NCBI RefSeq assembly: GCF_003205575.1
Contig: NZ_PYBW01000043.1
Location: 99,778-163,777, forward strand
Direction: 5' to 3'
From: Streptomyces tateyamensis
GTDB lineage: Bacteria; Actinomycetota; Actinomycetes; Streptomycetales; Streptomycetaceae
DNA: 64,000 nt
In this document: one piece after another, positions 8,210 through 16,185 of the stretch
How positions within the stretch are numbered: position 1 is the stretch's first letter
Layout: every line of letters starts with the position of its first letter
The notes under the pieces: generated by a model
Databases searched by the model: none
Told to the model about the DNA's origin: nothing
What the model saw: only the letters and a program-made list of their open reading frames with translations
Translations under genes and position numbers: made by a program

Positions 8210-8617
8210 TCAGGCCGCGGGCACCGGGCGCCGCAGCGCCTGCTCCAGGGTCTGGCACACCGTCAGGACGGTGTCCGCACCGGTGACCTCCAGGACCCGC
8301 CGCACCCGCTCGCTGGGCGCCGCCACCACCAGCTCGGTCCGGCCGGCCCGAGCGCGTTGGTGGGCCGCGAGCAAGGTGTTCAGGGCGCTGCTGGTGAACA
8401 GGGCCACCGCCGACAGGTCGACCGCCACCACGCGCGTCCCCCTGGCCTGGTCGAGGGCCTCGTCCAGGATCTGGCGCACCAGCTGCGCGTTGTCCGCGTG
8501 CAGGTCACCGGCGAACGAGCAGACCGTGCCGGCGCTGGTCCGCGCGGTCTCGACGTGCAGATCCGGCACCCACAGGAGGTGCTGGGCGTGCCGCTGCGAA
8601 TGCTGGTCGAGCGCCAT
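8210..8617 (-). CDS. STAS-domain anti-sigma factor antagonist
   Basis: 135-aa protein with a SpoIIAA-like STAS fold: a beta strand TVCSFAGDLHADNAQLV, then VVAVDLSAVALFTSSALNTLLAAH, where the Ser-Ser after Phe-Thr sits at the usual phosphoacceptor site. Start taken at ATG 8617, with GGGAGG upstream; the longer frame lacks support. Its neighbour upstream on the same strand is an HATPase anti-sigma kinase-like gene, so the two probably form a partner-switching pair controlling a SigB-like sigma factor encoded elsewhere. Confidence 0.9.
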   Translation of the reverse strand: MALDQHSQRHAQHLLWVPDLHVETARTSAGTVCSFAGDLHADNAQLVRQILDEALDQARGTRVVAVDLSAVALFTSSALNTLLAAHQRARAGRTELVVAAPSERVRRVLEVTGADTVLTVCQTLEQALRRPVPAA

Positions 8618-8726
8618 GGCGCGCCTCCCGGGTCCCTTCGAAGCGCCCGGCGAGCGGTGACGCCGCCGGTCTGCACCCGCCCCTACCCCGTCCGCGCCGA
8701 CCCACACGAGCCGCGCTCGCGCCGGT

Positions 8727-9188
8727 CTACCAGGGGAGCGGCAGTTCGGCGATCACCCGGGTGCCGGTGATCGTCGTGATGACGGTGCAGCGGGTGGCGT
8801 AGGCGCTCACCAGCTGCAGGCCGCGGCCGCCGCAGCCGAGGGTGGCCGGCGCGGGTGGCTTGACCTGGGGTTCTCGCCACTGACCGTGGTCCCTGACCTC
8901 CACCGTCAGGGTGTCGGCGCCGATCCGGAGGGTCAGCACCAGGTCCGCGCTGCCGCTGTGCCGGACCACGTTGCCCGCCAGTTCGCTGACCACCAGTGCG
9001 AGCGCCTCGTCCACCTCGCGGCCCAGGCCCCAGCGGGCGGCCATCGTGCGGGCGAAGCTGCGCAGTGCGGGCACCGAGGGGCCGGTCGCCGCCACGGCGC
9101 AGCCGACGGTGGTCCGCGGGTCGGGCCGTTCCTCCGGTCGGCTGCCGCCGGCGCGGCCGATCGTGGTGGCGGAGAGGCTGGCGTACAT
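8727..9188 (-). CDS. RsbW-like ATP-binding protein (HATPase_c), anti-sigma kinase family
   Basis: 153-aa protein with the N box LVVSELAGNVVRHSG, a G1-like VRDHG and a C-terminal GGRGLQLVSAYA G2 box. This is the GHKL ATPase fold without a dimerisation/H-box domain, as in RsbW/SpoIIAB-like proteins abundant in Streptomyces. ATG start with GGGAGC upstream. It lies 109 bp upstream of the STAS gene on the same strand and is likely its kinase partner. Target sigma factor not in the window. Confidence 0.9.
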   Translation of the reverse strand: MYASLSATTIGRAGGSRPEERPDPRTTVGCAVAATGPSVPALRSFARTMAARWGLGREVDEALALVVSELAGNVVRHSGSADLVLTLRIGADTLTVEVRDHGQWREPQVKPPAPATLGCGGRGLQLVSAYATRCTVITTITGTRVIAELPLPW

Positions 9189-9436
9189 GGCGCTCCCGGG
9201 GTGGGCGGGTGGTTTTCCCCGCTCTCCACGGTCGGCCTCGGCGGTGCCGGGAACAATGCGGGTCGCGCTTTTTGGGTGTGCGCGGATTGTGGGTGTTCGC
9301 CGGATTCGGGCGCGGCGGGCGAGCCGTCGGTGATCGACCGGTTCCGGGGCGCAGTCAGCTCGTCCGAAAGTCCCATCCGGACAGCCCGAATAGGCTGAGC
9401 TGCGGCGTCACCTTGCCTACGGAGGGATCCTTCACC

Positions 9437-10432
9437 GTGCCCACCCCACGCACCACCACTCGTCCCGACGGCCCGCCGCTCCCCCGCTTCGGCCTGGGCA
9501 CGGCCGCCACCGGGCGGCCCGGCTACCTCACGCTCGGCCGCGAGCTCGACCTGCCGGCCGAGCGCACGGTCGAGGCGATGCGCGCCCGCACCCACGCCCT
9601 GCTGGACGCGGCGTACGCGGCGGGCGTGCGGTACTTCGATGCGGCGCGCTCCTACGGTCGCGCCGAGGAGTTCCTCGGCGAGTGGCTGGACACCCGCCCG
9701 CAGGCCGCGGCCCAGGTGCTGGTGGGCAGCAAGTGGGGCTACACCTACACCGCCGGCTGGCGCGCTTCGGGCGTGCCGGTGCACGAGGTGAAGGAGCACT
9801 CGACGGCGGTGTTCGACCGTCAGATCACCGAGACCAGGAAGCTGTTGGGCCGTCACCTGGACGTGTACCTGGTCCACTCGGTCACCCCGGACAGTCCCGC
9901 GCTGACCGACCCCGAGCTGCACGCCCGGCTGGCCGCGCTGGCGGCCGACGGGGTGCGGGTGGGTCTGTCGACCAGCGGCCCGGCCCAGGGCGAGGCCGTC
10001 CGGGCCGCGCTGGCGGTGACGGTCGACGGCGCGCCGCTGTTCACCGCCGTCCAGGCCACCTGGAACCTGTTGGAGCCCTCCGCCGCCCCCGCCCTGGCCG
10101 AGGCGCACGCGCGGGGCGCGCTGGTGGTGGTGAAGGAGGCGATGGCCAACGGCCGGCTGGCCGACCGCAATGCCACCGGCCCCGACACCGCCGCGCTGCG
10201 CGCCTTGGCCGCCCGCACCGGCGCCTCCTGCGACGCCCTCGCGCTGGCCGCGGCCGCCGCGCAGCCCTGGGCGGACCTGGTGCTCTCCGGAGCGGCCACT
10301 CCCGAGCAGCTGGCCTCGAACCTGACCGCCGCCGAACTGGACCTCACCGAGGAGCAGTTGGCCGAGCTGGCCACCCTCGCCGAGCCGGCCGCGAGCTACT
10401 GGCGGACCCGCTCCGCGCTGGCCTGGAGCTGA
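9437..10432 (+). CDS. aldo/keto reductase
   Basis: 331-aa NAD(P)H-dependent oxidoreductase with a TIM barrel. Visible: FGLGTAATGRPGY at the start, the active-site strand GVRYFDAARSYGRAEEFLG (catalytic Asp and Tyr), the Lys-bearing VGSKWGYTY, and DVYLVHSV with the catalytic His. GTG start at 9437 with GGAGGGA upstream. The C-terminal half (LSGAATPEQLASNL) is family-typical. Substrate unknown; no operon partner is evident. Confidence 0.92.
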   Translation: MPTPRTTTRPDGPPLPRFGLGTAATGRPGYLTLGRELDLPAERTVEAMRARTHALLDAAYAAGVRYFDAARSYGRAEEFLGEWLDTRPQAAAQVLVGSKWGYTYTAGWRASGVPVHEVKEHSTAVFDRQITETRKLLGRHLDVYLVHSVTPDSPALTDPELHARLAALAADGVRVGLSTSGPAQGEAVRAALAVTVDGAPLFTAVQATWNLLEPSAAPALAEAHARGALVVVKEAMANGRLADRNATGPDTAALRALAARTGASCDALALAAAAAQPWADLVLSGAATPEQLASNLTAAELDLTEEQLAELATLAEPAASYWRTRSALAWS

Positions 10433-10567
10433 GCCGGCCAAGCAGCGCCGGGCGCTGGGGCAGGTCAGGCAGGTGAGTCGCGCGGCGGTGCCGGCCGGGC
10501 CGCGGGCCGGGGAGTTGTGGCGCCCGCTGCCCCTTCGGGGCTCGGTGCGGGCCGGTTCAGCGGAACC

Positions 10568-10627
10568 TTAGGGCTTGGTTAGGTGCCCTCCCGGGAGCCG
10601 TTCGCGGGCGCCCGGCGACCCTACGAT
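10568..10627 (+). promoter_or_regulatory. TTAGG-N6-TTAGG direct repeat and -10-like box before the redox operon
   Basis: TTAGG at 10568 and again at 10579 gives an 11-bp period, the geometry of OmpR/PhoB-type response-regulator boxes. A TACGAT -10-like hexamer lies 38 bases after the second repeat, at 10622. The same arrangement occurs at 16033-16091. The adjacent OmpR-type regulator is the obvious candidate binder; this is inferred. Confidence 0.65.
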
Positions 10628-10693
10628 CGCTGCTGCCGGGCCGCTGCGACGAGCGGCCCGGACCATCACCCTCGCCTGCCCTTCCGGGAATCC

Positions 10694-11335
10694 ATGACCA
10701 CGTTCTCGCTGCTCCTCGCGCAGCACACCACCGCCGCGGCCCCCATCCCGGGCTCCCCGCTCGACGCCTACGACCGCGGGATCGCCTACGACCCGGGCGT
10801 GCACCACATCGCCCGGCTGGCCGCGCTGATCGCCTACGTGCTGATGGTCGCCACCGTGGTGCTCGGCATCGTGCTGCGGATGCGCTACTTCCAGCGCCAC
10901 GTCAACCGGAGCACGGTGTACGGGGCGCACATGACGCTGGCGCTGTCGGCCCTGATCTTCGGCGGCCTGCACGGCGTGACCTTCCGCTACCAGCCGGTGT
11001 GGCAGCTCAGCACCCTGGACCTGGTGCTGCCGTTCGCCGGCGGTCAGCAGCGGATCCCGGTGGGCCTCGGCGTGCTCGGCACCGAACTGGCCGTCGCCGT
11101 CGGGTGCTCGGTCTGGCTGCAACAGCGGCTCGGCTACCGCCGCTGGCTGAAGTTCCATCAGTTCGGCTATTTCGCCTACGCGTTGATCTGGCTGCACGTG
11201 TTCACCGTGCACCCCGAGCCGCGGCGCCTGAACCTGGTGGCGATCGCGGTCGCCGGCGGGGCGCTGGGCTGCCTGCTGGCCTTCCTGATCCGCGCGCTGC
11301 CGTCCCGGTCCCGGCTGCGCCACGGCCCCTTCTGA
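10694..11335 (+). CDS. ferric reductase-like transmembrane (cytochrome b-type) protein
   Basis: 213-aa protein with about six membrane helices matching the ferric-reductase-like transmembrane domain (FRD/NOX/MsrQ type). Candidate heme-ligand His residues occur in paired helices (YGAHMTLALSALIFGGLHGV and LKFHQFGYFAYALIWLHVF). ATG 10694 follows a GGGAA-like site. The next gene, 19 bp on, encodes a ferredoxin-reductase fusion, so electrons probably flow NAD(P)H to FAD/FeS to this membrane heme protein and then to an outer acceptor. The acceptor (metal or protein) is unknown. Preceded by TTAGG repeats. Confidence 0.85.
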   Translation: MTTFSLLLAQHTTAAAPIPGSPLDAYDRGIAYDPGVHHIARLAALIAYVLMVATVVLGIVLRMRYFQRHVNRSTVYGAHMTLALSALIFGGLHGVTFRYQPVWQLSTLDLVLPFAGGQQRIPVGLGVLGTELAVAVGCSVWLQQRLGYRRWLKFHQFGYFAYALIWLHVFTVHPEPRRLNLVAIAVAGGALGCLLAFLIRALPSRSRLRHGPF

Positions 11336-11354
11336 TCAAGGTGTACCCGCTCCC

Positions 11355-13001
11355 ATGACTCTCCTCACCCAGCAGTACGCGCACCCGTACCCCGACCCGG
11401 CCCCGGCCCTGGCCCCGGACCCGGCTCCTGACCCGGCGCTGCCCGAACTCGTGCCCGAGAGCGCGCCCGCGAAGGTCAGCGTGGACAACAACCGCTGCCA
11501 CATCTACGGCATCTGCCAGCAGGAGGCCCCCGAGGTCTTCCGGATCTCCGAGGGCGGCTCGCTGCACTACTCCGGCAGTGTCCCGGCCGAACTGGCGGCC
11601 CGGGCCCGGCAGGCGGCCCGCTGCTGCCCGATGCAGGCCATCGCGATCACCGCCGCCCCACCCGTCGCCCCTCCTCGCCGCACACGAGCCGCCGCCCGAA
11701 CCGCCACCGGCACCACCACCGGCACCGCCACCCGCACCAGCACGCCCGGCTCGCCGCACTCCCTGCGCCGCATCGTGGTCGCCGGTGCGGGCCTGGCCGG
11801 CCTGAGCGCCGCGAGCCGGCTGCGCGAGCGCGGCTTCGACGGCGAACTGGTGCTGGTCGGCGAGGAGTCGCACCGCCCGTACAGCCGCCCGCCGCTGTCC
11901 AAGCAGTTCCTCGGCGGCGAACTCGGCGGCCAGGAACTGCGGTTCCGGGCCGACGACGCGCTGGAGGCGCACTGGCTGCTCGACACCCCGTTGATCGGGC
12001 TGGACCCGCACCGCCGCGAGCTGCACCTGCGCGGCGGCGAACGGCTGCCCTACGACGGCCTGGTGCTCGCCACCGGCGTGGACGCCAGGCGGCTGCCGCA
12101 GCTGCCGGTGCTCACCGACCGGATCCGCACCGTCCGTACGCTCGCCGACGCCACCGCGATCCAGGCGGCCATACAGGCGGCCCGCGCGCGGCACGTGGTG
12201 ATCCTCGGCGGCGGCTTCGTCGGCTGCGAACTCGCCTGCACCGCAAGGGACCAGGGCATGGAGGTGACCCTGGTGGTGCACAGCGCCCCGCTGCTGCGCC
12301 GGGTGCTGGGCAGCCGGCTCGGCGAACTGGTGGGCCGGATCCAGGCCAGGGCGGGCGTCGACGTCCGGCTGAACACCCGGATCAGCTCCTGGACCGACAC
12401 CGGCTCCGGCCTGCGGCTGCGGCTGGACGACGGCGAGCAGGTGGCCGCGGACTTCGTGGTGCTGGGCCTGGGCAGCGTGCCGCGCACCGAGTGGCTGCGC
12501 GACAGCGGACTGGACGTCACCGACGGCGTGCGGTGCGACGCGAGCTGCCGGGCGCTGGACGCCTACGGGCGGCCGCTGCCCGAGGTGGTCGCAGCCGGGG
12601 ACGTGGCGCGCTGGCCCAACCTCCGCTTCGACGCGGTGCCCCGTCGGGTCGAACACCTCATCCACGCAGTCGAGATGGGGCAGCACGCGGCCGACACCCT
12701 GCTGCGCGGACCGGAGCGCTCGCGGCCGTTCACCCCGGTGCCCCGGTTCTGGTCCGAGCAGCACGGCACCCGGCTGCAGGCGGTCGGGATGCCCGCGCTG
12801 GGCGAGCGGATGGAGGTGCTGGAGGGCTCGCTGCGCGCGGGCAGCTTCGTGGCCGGCTACCACCGCGAGACCGCGCGCGGGACCCAACTGGTGGCCGCGG
12901 TGGCCTTCGACATGCCGCGCCAACTGCTGGACTACCGCGACGCGGTCGGCCGCACGGGCGGCGGCTCACTGCGCCCGGCCGGCCGCCGGCGGCGCCGGTG
13001 A
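11355..13001 (+). CDS. ferredoxin / FAD-dependent ferredoxin reductase fusion
   Basis: 548-aa fusion. Residues about 38-100 are a 3Fe-4S-type ferredoxin (NNRCHIYGICQQEAP, then RCCPMQAI). A low-complexity Pro/Thr/Arg linker (about 105-135) follows, then an FAD/NAD(P) oxidoreductase with GAGLAGLSAASRLRERG, the second Rossmann GGGFVGCELA and the FAD motif VVAAGDVARW. The reductase half resembles P450-type ferredoxin reductases. The fusion gives a self-contained NAD(P)H to FeS module, most simply feeding the ferric-reductase-like protein encoded just upstream. Downstream gene overlaps its stop (GTGA). Confidence 0.9.
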   Translation: MTLLTQQYAHPYPDPAPALAPDPAPDPALPELVPESAPAKVSVDNNRCHIYGICQQEAPEVFRISEGGSLHYSGSVPAELAARARQAARCCPMQAIAITAAPPVAPPRRTRAAARTATGTTTGTATRTSTPGSPHSLRRIVVAGAGLAGLSAASRLRERGFDGELVLVGEESHRPYSRPPLSKQFLGGELGGQELRFRADDALEAHWLLDTPLIGLDPHRRELHLRGGERLPYDGLVLATGVDARRLPQLPVLTDRIRTVRTLADATAIQAAIQAARARHVVILGGGFVGCELACTARDQGMEVTLVVHSAPLLRRVLGSRLGELVGRIQARAGVDVRLNTRISSWTDTGSGLRLRLDDGEQVAADFVVLGLGSVPRTEWLRDSGLDVTDGVRCDASCRALDAYGRPLPEVVAAGDVARWPNLRFDAVPRRVEHLIHAVEMGQHAADTLLRGPERSRPFTPVPRFWSEQHGTRLQAVGMPALGERMEVLEGSLRAGSFVAGYHRETARGTQLVAAVAFDMPRQLLDYRDAVGRTGGGSLRPAGRRRRR

Positions 13002-13309
13002 GCCGCCGTCGCGCCGACCGCCGCCGCCGTGGCCCGCGCTCGCGGTCCGGATCGCGCTCCCGCCCGCGCTCGCGGTCCCGGACCCGCCTGCTGGGCCGCC
13101 TGCCGGTACGCGGCAGCCTGCTGGCCGGACTGCTCAGCCTGCCCGCCCGGCTCGGCGTCCGTTGGCCGGTGATCACCTGCGTGCTGTTCGCCGCGGCCGG
13201 CCTGTACCTGCACGTGCTGCTGACCGCACCGCCGCTGCCGCCGGGCCAACCGCCGGTACCCGCCGGCAGCGGGATCCAGGCCACCGACGCGGTCCGCCCG
13301 GTCCGTTGA
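12998..13309 (+). CDS. small membrane-anchored hypothetical protein with Arg/Ser repeat
   Basis: 103-aa predicted protein that starts at a GTG overlapping the reductase stop. The N-terminal 30 residues are Arg/Ser-rich with an imperfect RSRSGSRSRPRSRSRT run. One membrane helix (VITCVLFAAAGLYLHVLL) follows, then a Pro-rich extracytoplasmic tail. I do not recognise a family. Translational coupling suggests it is the third component of the redox operon, perhaps a tether or small subunit. It could be poorly conserved, and existence rests on coupling and the membrane helix. Confidence 0.6.
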   Translation: MSRRRADRRRRGPRSRSGSRSRPRSRSRTRLLGRLPVRGSLLAGLLSLPARLGVRWPVITCVLFAAAGLYLHVLLTAPPLPPGQPPVPAGSGIQATDAVRPVR

Positions 13310-13375
13310 GGCCCCCGTTCGACCACATTCGGAAAGGTGCTCGAGGTGTTCGGCGACTCGGTTACGGTGTCCGGC

Positions 13376-14119
13376 ATGACCTCCGTCCTCGTCGTCGAAG
13401 ACGACCCCACGATCCGCTCGTCCCTGATCGAGATCCTGACGAGCCACGGTCTCCTGGTGCGCAGTTCCCCCGACGGCTTCGGTGCACTGCGCGAGGTCAC
13501 CCAGTGGCAGCCGGACGCGGTCGTGCTCGACCTCGGGCTGCCCGACCTGGACGGCGCGGACGCACTGCGGATGATCCGCGGCCTTTCCCAGGTGCCGGTG
13601 GTGGTCGCCACGGCGCGCGACGACGACGCCGAAGTGATCAAGCTGCTGAACGCTGGGGCCGACGACTACCTGGTCAAGCCCTTCTCCGGCGGCCAGCTGA
13701 TCGCCCGGCTCTCGGCCGTACTGCGCCGCAGCGGCCGGGCGCTGGTAGCCGACGGCAGCGAGGCCGGCCCGGGCGCGTTGAGCGGCCGGTCGGCGGGCGG
13801 TTCGGCCGGCCGGGCCGCGCCGATCCTGGTCGGTGACCTGCGGATCGACCCGGCGGCCCGCACCGTGCACCTGGCGGGCTGCGAGATCGCGCTGACCCGC
13901 CGGGAGTTCGACCTGCTGGAGTTCCTGGCCCGCAACCCGGGCCGGGTGGTCGCCAAGCGCGAACTGCTCGCCGAGGTCTGGCGGCTGCCGTACGTGGACG
14001 AGCAGACCGTCGACGTCCATCTCTCCTGCCTGCGCCGCAAGCTCGGCGAACCGGCCTCGCGGCCGCGCTACCTGCACACCGTGCGCGGTGTCGGGGTGAA
14101 GCTGGTGGCTCCGCGGTGA
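13376..14119 (+). CDS. OmpR-family response regulator
   Basis: 247-aa regulator. The receiver domain has the acidic pair Asp9/Asp10, phosphoacceptor Asp52 (VVLDLGLPDLDG) and Lys101 (YLVKPF). A 35-residue Gly/Ala/Ser linker leads to a winged-helix Trans_reg_C domain (LTRREFDLLEFLARNPG, RELLAEVWR, VDVHLSCLRRKLG, RGVGVKLV). ATG 13376 was preferred to an upstream ATG that would add residues before the conserved strand. The downstream kinase gene overlaps by 4 bp. Probably binds the TTAGG direct repeats flanking this locus. Confidence 0.95.
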   Translation: MTSVLVVEDDPTIRSSLIEILTSHGLLVRSSPDGFGALREVTQWQPDAVVLDLGLPDLDGADALRMIRGLSQVPVVVATARDDDAEVIKLLNAGADDYLVKPFSGGQLIARLSAVLRRSGRALVADGSEAGPGALSGRSAGGSAGRAAPILVGDLRIDPAARTVHLAGCEIALTRREFDLLEFLARNPGRVVAKRELLAEVWRLPYVDEQTVDVHLSCLRRKLGEPASRPRYLHTVRGVGVKLVAPR

Positions 14120-15486
14120 GAGCCACCCTGGCCATGGTCGCGCTGGTGGCGACCACGCTGGTGGCCGTCTCCTTCCTGGTGCCGCTGGCCCTGCTCCTGC
14201 GCACCCAGGTGCACACCCAGGCCGCGCTGGCCGCCGAGCAGCGCGCTGCCGCGGTGGTCCCGGTGGTCGCGCTCTCCACCGACCTGACCGAGTTGCAGCA
14301 GGCGGTCAGCCGCCCCGGTACGGCCGACCGGCTGGCCGTGCTGCTGCCGGACGGTCAGCTGATCGGCACCGAGCACACCCCCGCCGACCTGCTGAATCGC
14401 GCGCTGACCGGCCGTCAGCCGGTCTCCGGCGCGGTGGCCGGCGGTACGGAGTACCTGCAGCCGGTGGTGCTCGCCGCCGACCGGGTCGCCGTGGTCGAGG
14501 AGTTCGTGCCGCAGGCCGAGCTGGACCGCGGGCTGGCCCGGGCCTGGACGGTGATGGGCCTGCTGGCCGCGGCCCTGGTCGGCGGCTCGGTGGTGGTGGC
14601 CGACCGGCTCGGCAGCCGGGTGGTCCGGGCCTCCCGGCGGCTCTCGGAGGCCTCCTGCGCGCTGGGGGCCGGCCAGTTGGACGCCCGGGTGGAGCCGGCC
14701 GGACCGGTGGAGCTGCACGAGGCCGGTGTCGCGTTCAACCTGATGGCCGATCGGGTCAGACAGCTCCTGGCGACCGAGCGGGAGCTGGTCGCCGACCTGT
14801 CGCACCGGCTGCGCACGCCGCTGACCGCATTGCGGCTGGCGGCCGAGCGGATCGGCCCGGTGCCGGGATCGCCCCGGCTGACGGCGGCGATCGGCCAGCT
14901 GGAGACGGAGCTGGACTCCATCATCGTGACGGCCCGGGCCCCCTTGGCCGCCCGTCCGGCGGGCGCCGGAGCAGCCGACGGCGGGACGGAGGGCGACTCC
15001 TGCCTGGTGGCCGAGCTGGCCCGGCACCGGGTGGGGTTCTGGTCCGTGCTGGCCGAGCAGCAGGGGCGCACCTGCAGCTTCGAGGCCACCGACGAGCCGA
15101 CCACGGTTCGGCTGCCGGAGGACGCACTGGCCGCGGTGGTCGACTCCCTGGTCGGCAACGTCTTCCGCCACACGCCCGAGGGCACCGGTTTCGCGGTGAG
15201 CGTGCGCCGCACCGCGCAGAGCGTGGTGCTGGCGGTGGCGGACGGCGGCCCCGGGATCGCCGACCCGGCCGGTGCGCTCTCCCGGGGTGTCAGCAGCGGC
15301 GGGTCCACCGGGCTCGGGCTGGACATCGCCCGCAGCGCGGCCGAGTCGACCCGGGGGCAGCTGCGGATCCTGCGCAGTGAACTGGGCGGCGCCCTGGTGG
15401 AGGTCAGCCTCGGCCTGGCAGCCGCCGAGCCGCGGCGCGGGCTGCGCCGGCGCTGGCGGCACCGGCGGCGGCGCGTGGGCCGCTGA
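14116..15486 (+). CDS. sensor histidine kinase
   Basis: 456-aa membrane kinase: N-terminal helix, an extracytoplasmic sensor of about 110 residues (30-140), second helix (about 145-163), HAMP, H box DLSHRLRTPLTAL with His230, then a GHKL ATPase domain with N box VVDSLVGNVFRHTPEG, DGGPGI and STGLGLDIA. The C-terminus ends in an Arg-rich tail. GTG start overlaps the regulator stop as GTGA. The sensor region has no Cys/His cluster pointing to a metal; signal unknown. Confidence 0.94.
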   Translation: MRATLAMVALVATTLVAVSFLVPLALLLRTQVHTQAALAAEQRAAAVVPVVALSTDLTELQQAVSRPGTADRLAVLLPDGQLIGTEHTPADLLNRALTGRQPVSGAVAGGTEYLQPVVLAADRVAVVEEFVPQAELDRGLARAWTVMGLLAAALVGGSVVVADRLGSRVVRASRRLSEASCALGAGQLDARVEPAGPVELHEAGVAFNLMADRVRQLLATERELVADLSHRLRTPLTALRLAAERIGPVPGSPRLTAAIGQLETELDSIIVTARAPLAARPAGAGAADGGTEGDSCLVAELARHRVGFWSVLAEQQGRTCSFEATDEPTTVRLPEDALAAVVDSLVGNVFRHTPEGTGFAVSVRRTAQSVVLAVADGGPGIADPAGALSRGVSSGGSTGLGLDIARSAAESTRGQLRILRSELGGALVEVSLGLAAAEPRRGLRRRWRHRRRRVGR

Positions 15487-15674
15487 GCGGGACCGCAGAA
15501 TCCGGACGAGCAGTGTCACAGTCGATCAGAATGACGAACCGTCGCTTCCCGCACCCGCCGTCGAAGACTCCGCTGGTATGGTCCCTCTCCGGAAGGCCCG
15601 CACCTCCCGCCCCGCCCTCCGGCTCGCGCCTGTCCCAGTGCGCGAGTCCCGGAGCGGTCCGCAGAGGAGAAGTG

Positions 15675-15998
15675 ATGTCAGAAGCGGCTGCCGCGACACC
15701 ACCGGACGGCGCGGAGCCCCCCGGGCGCGGCCACGGGGCCCGCCCCCGTCCCCTGTCCGGCCGCCGGCGGCTGCTGGCCTACTCCGCCGCCGCCCTGGGC
15801 GGCGCCCTGGCCGCTGTCGCCCTCGCCGGGGTGGTGCTGGCGGCAGTCGACTCCGCCGGTACCCCCGCGCCGCCGCCGATGGACTTCCCCGCCCCGGTCC
15901 CGGCCGCCTCCGCCTCCGCCCCTGCCTCCGCCGGCACTACCACGCCGGCCCCCGCCGCCTCGGCCACCGCGTCGGACTCCCTGGCCGCCACCGACTGA
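15675..15998 (+). CDS. small membrane-anchored protein of unknown function
   Basis: 107 aa with one membrane helix (about residues 32-55) and an extracytoplasmic Pro/Ala/Ser-rich tail. ATG 15675 has a strong GAGGAGA ribosome site; longer upstream frames are not needed. It lies 188 bp after the histidine kinase gene. No family recognised. Confidence 0.6.
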   Translation: MSEAAAATPPDGAEPPGRGHGARPRPLSGRRRLLAYSAAALGGALAAVALAGVVLAAVDSAGTPAPPPMDFPAPVPAASASAPASAGTTTPAPAASATASDSLAATD

Positions 15999-16032
15999 GT
16001 CACCCGGACCTGGTGCGCAGGTGAGTGAAACC

Positions 16033-16091
16033 TTAGGCACTGCTTAGGAGTTGGCGGGAGCACTGGTGGGGCGGCCCCGGGCGCCTAGGAT
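16033..16091 (+). promoter_or_regulatory. second TTAGG-N6-TTAGG direct repeat and -10-like box
   Basis: TTAGG at 16033 and 16044 (11-bp period), then TAGGAT at 16086, 37 bases after the repeat. Both this site and the 10568 site begin ACCTTAGG and have a CCTA-N-GATC context around the -10-like box. It precedes the secreted protein gene at 16186. Confidence 0.65.
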
Positions 16092-16185
16092 CACCGGTAC
16101 CGGCAGGCAGCGAGATGCTCCGCACCCGCCGCCGGTCCCCCTGCGCCACCGCGCTCCCCCTTTCCCTGTGCCCGGAGGAATCCGC

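Noticed and set aside
13020..13085. Arg/Ser codon repeat considered as a DNA-level repeat element
   Set aside because: It lies inside a coupled reading frame with a following membrane helix and is better explained as protein low complexity.
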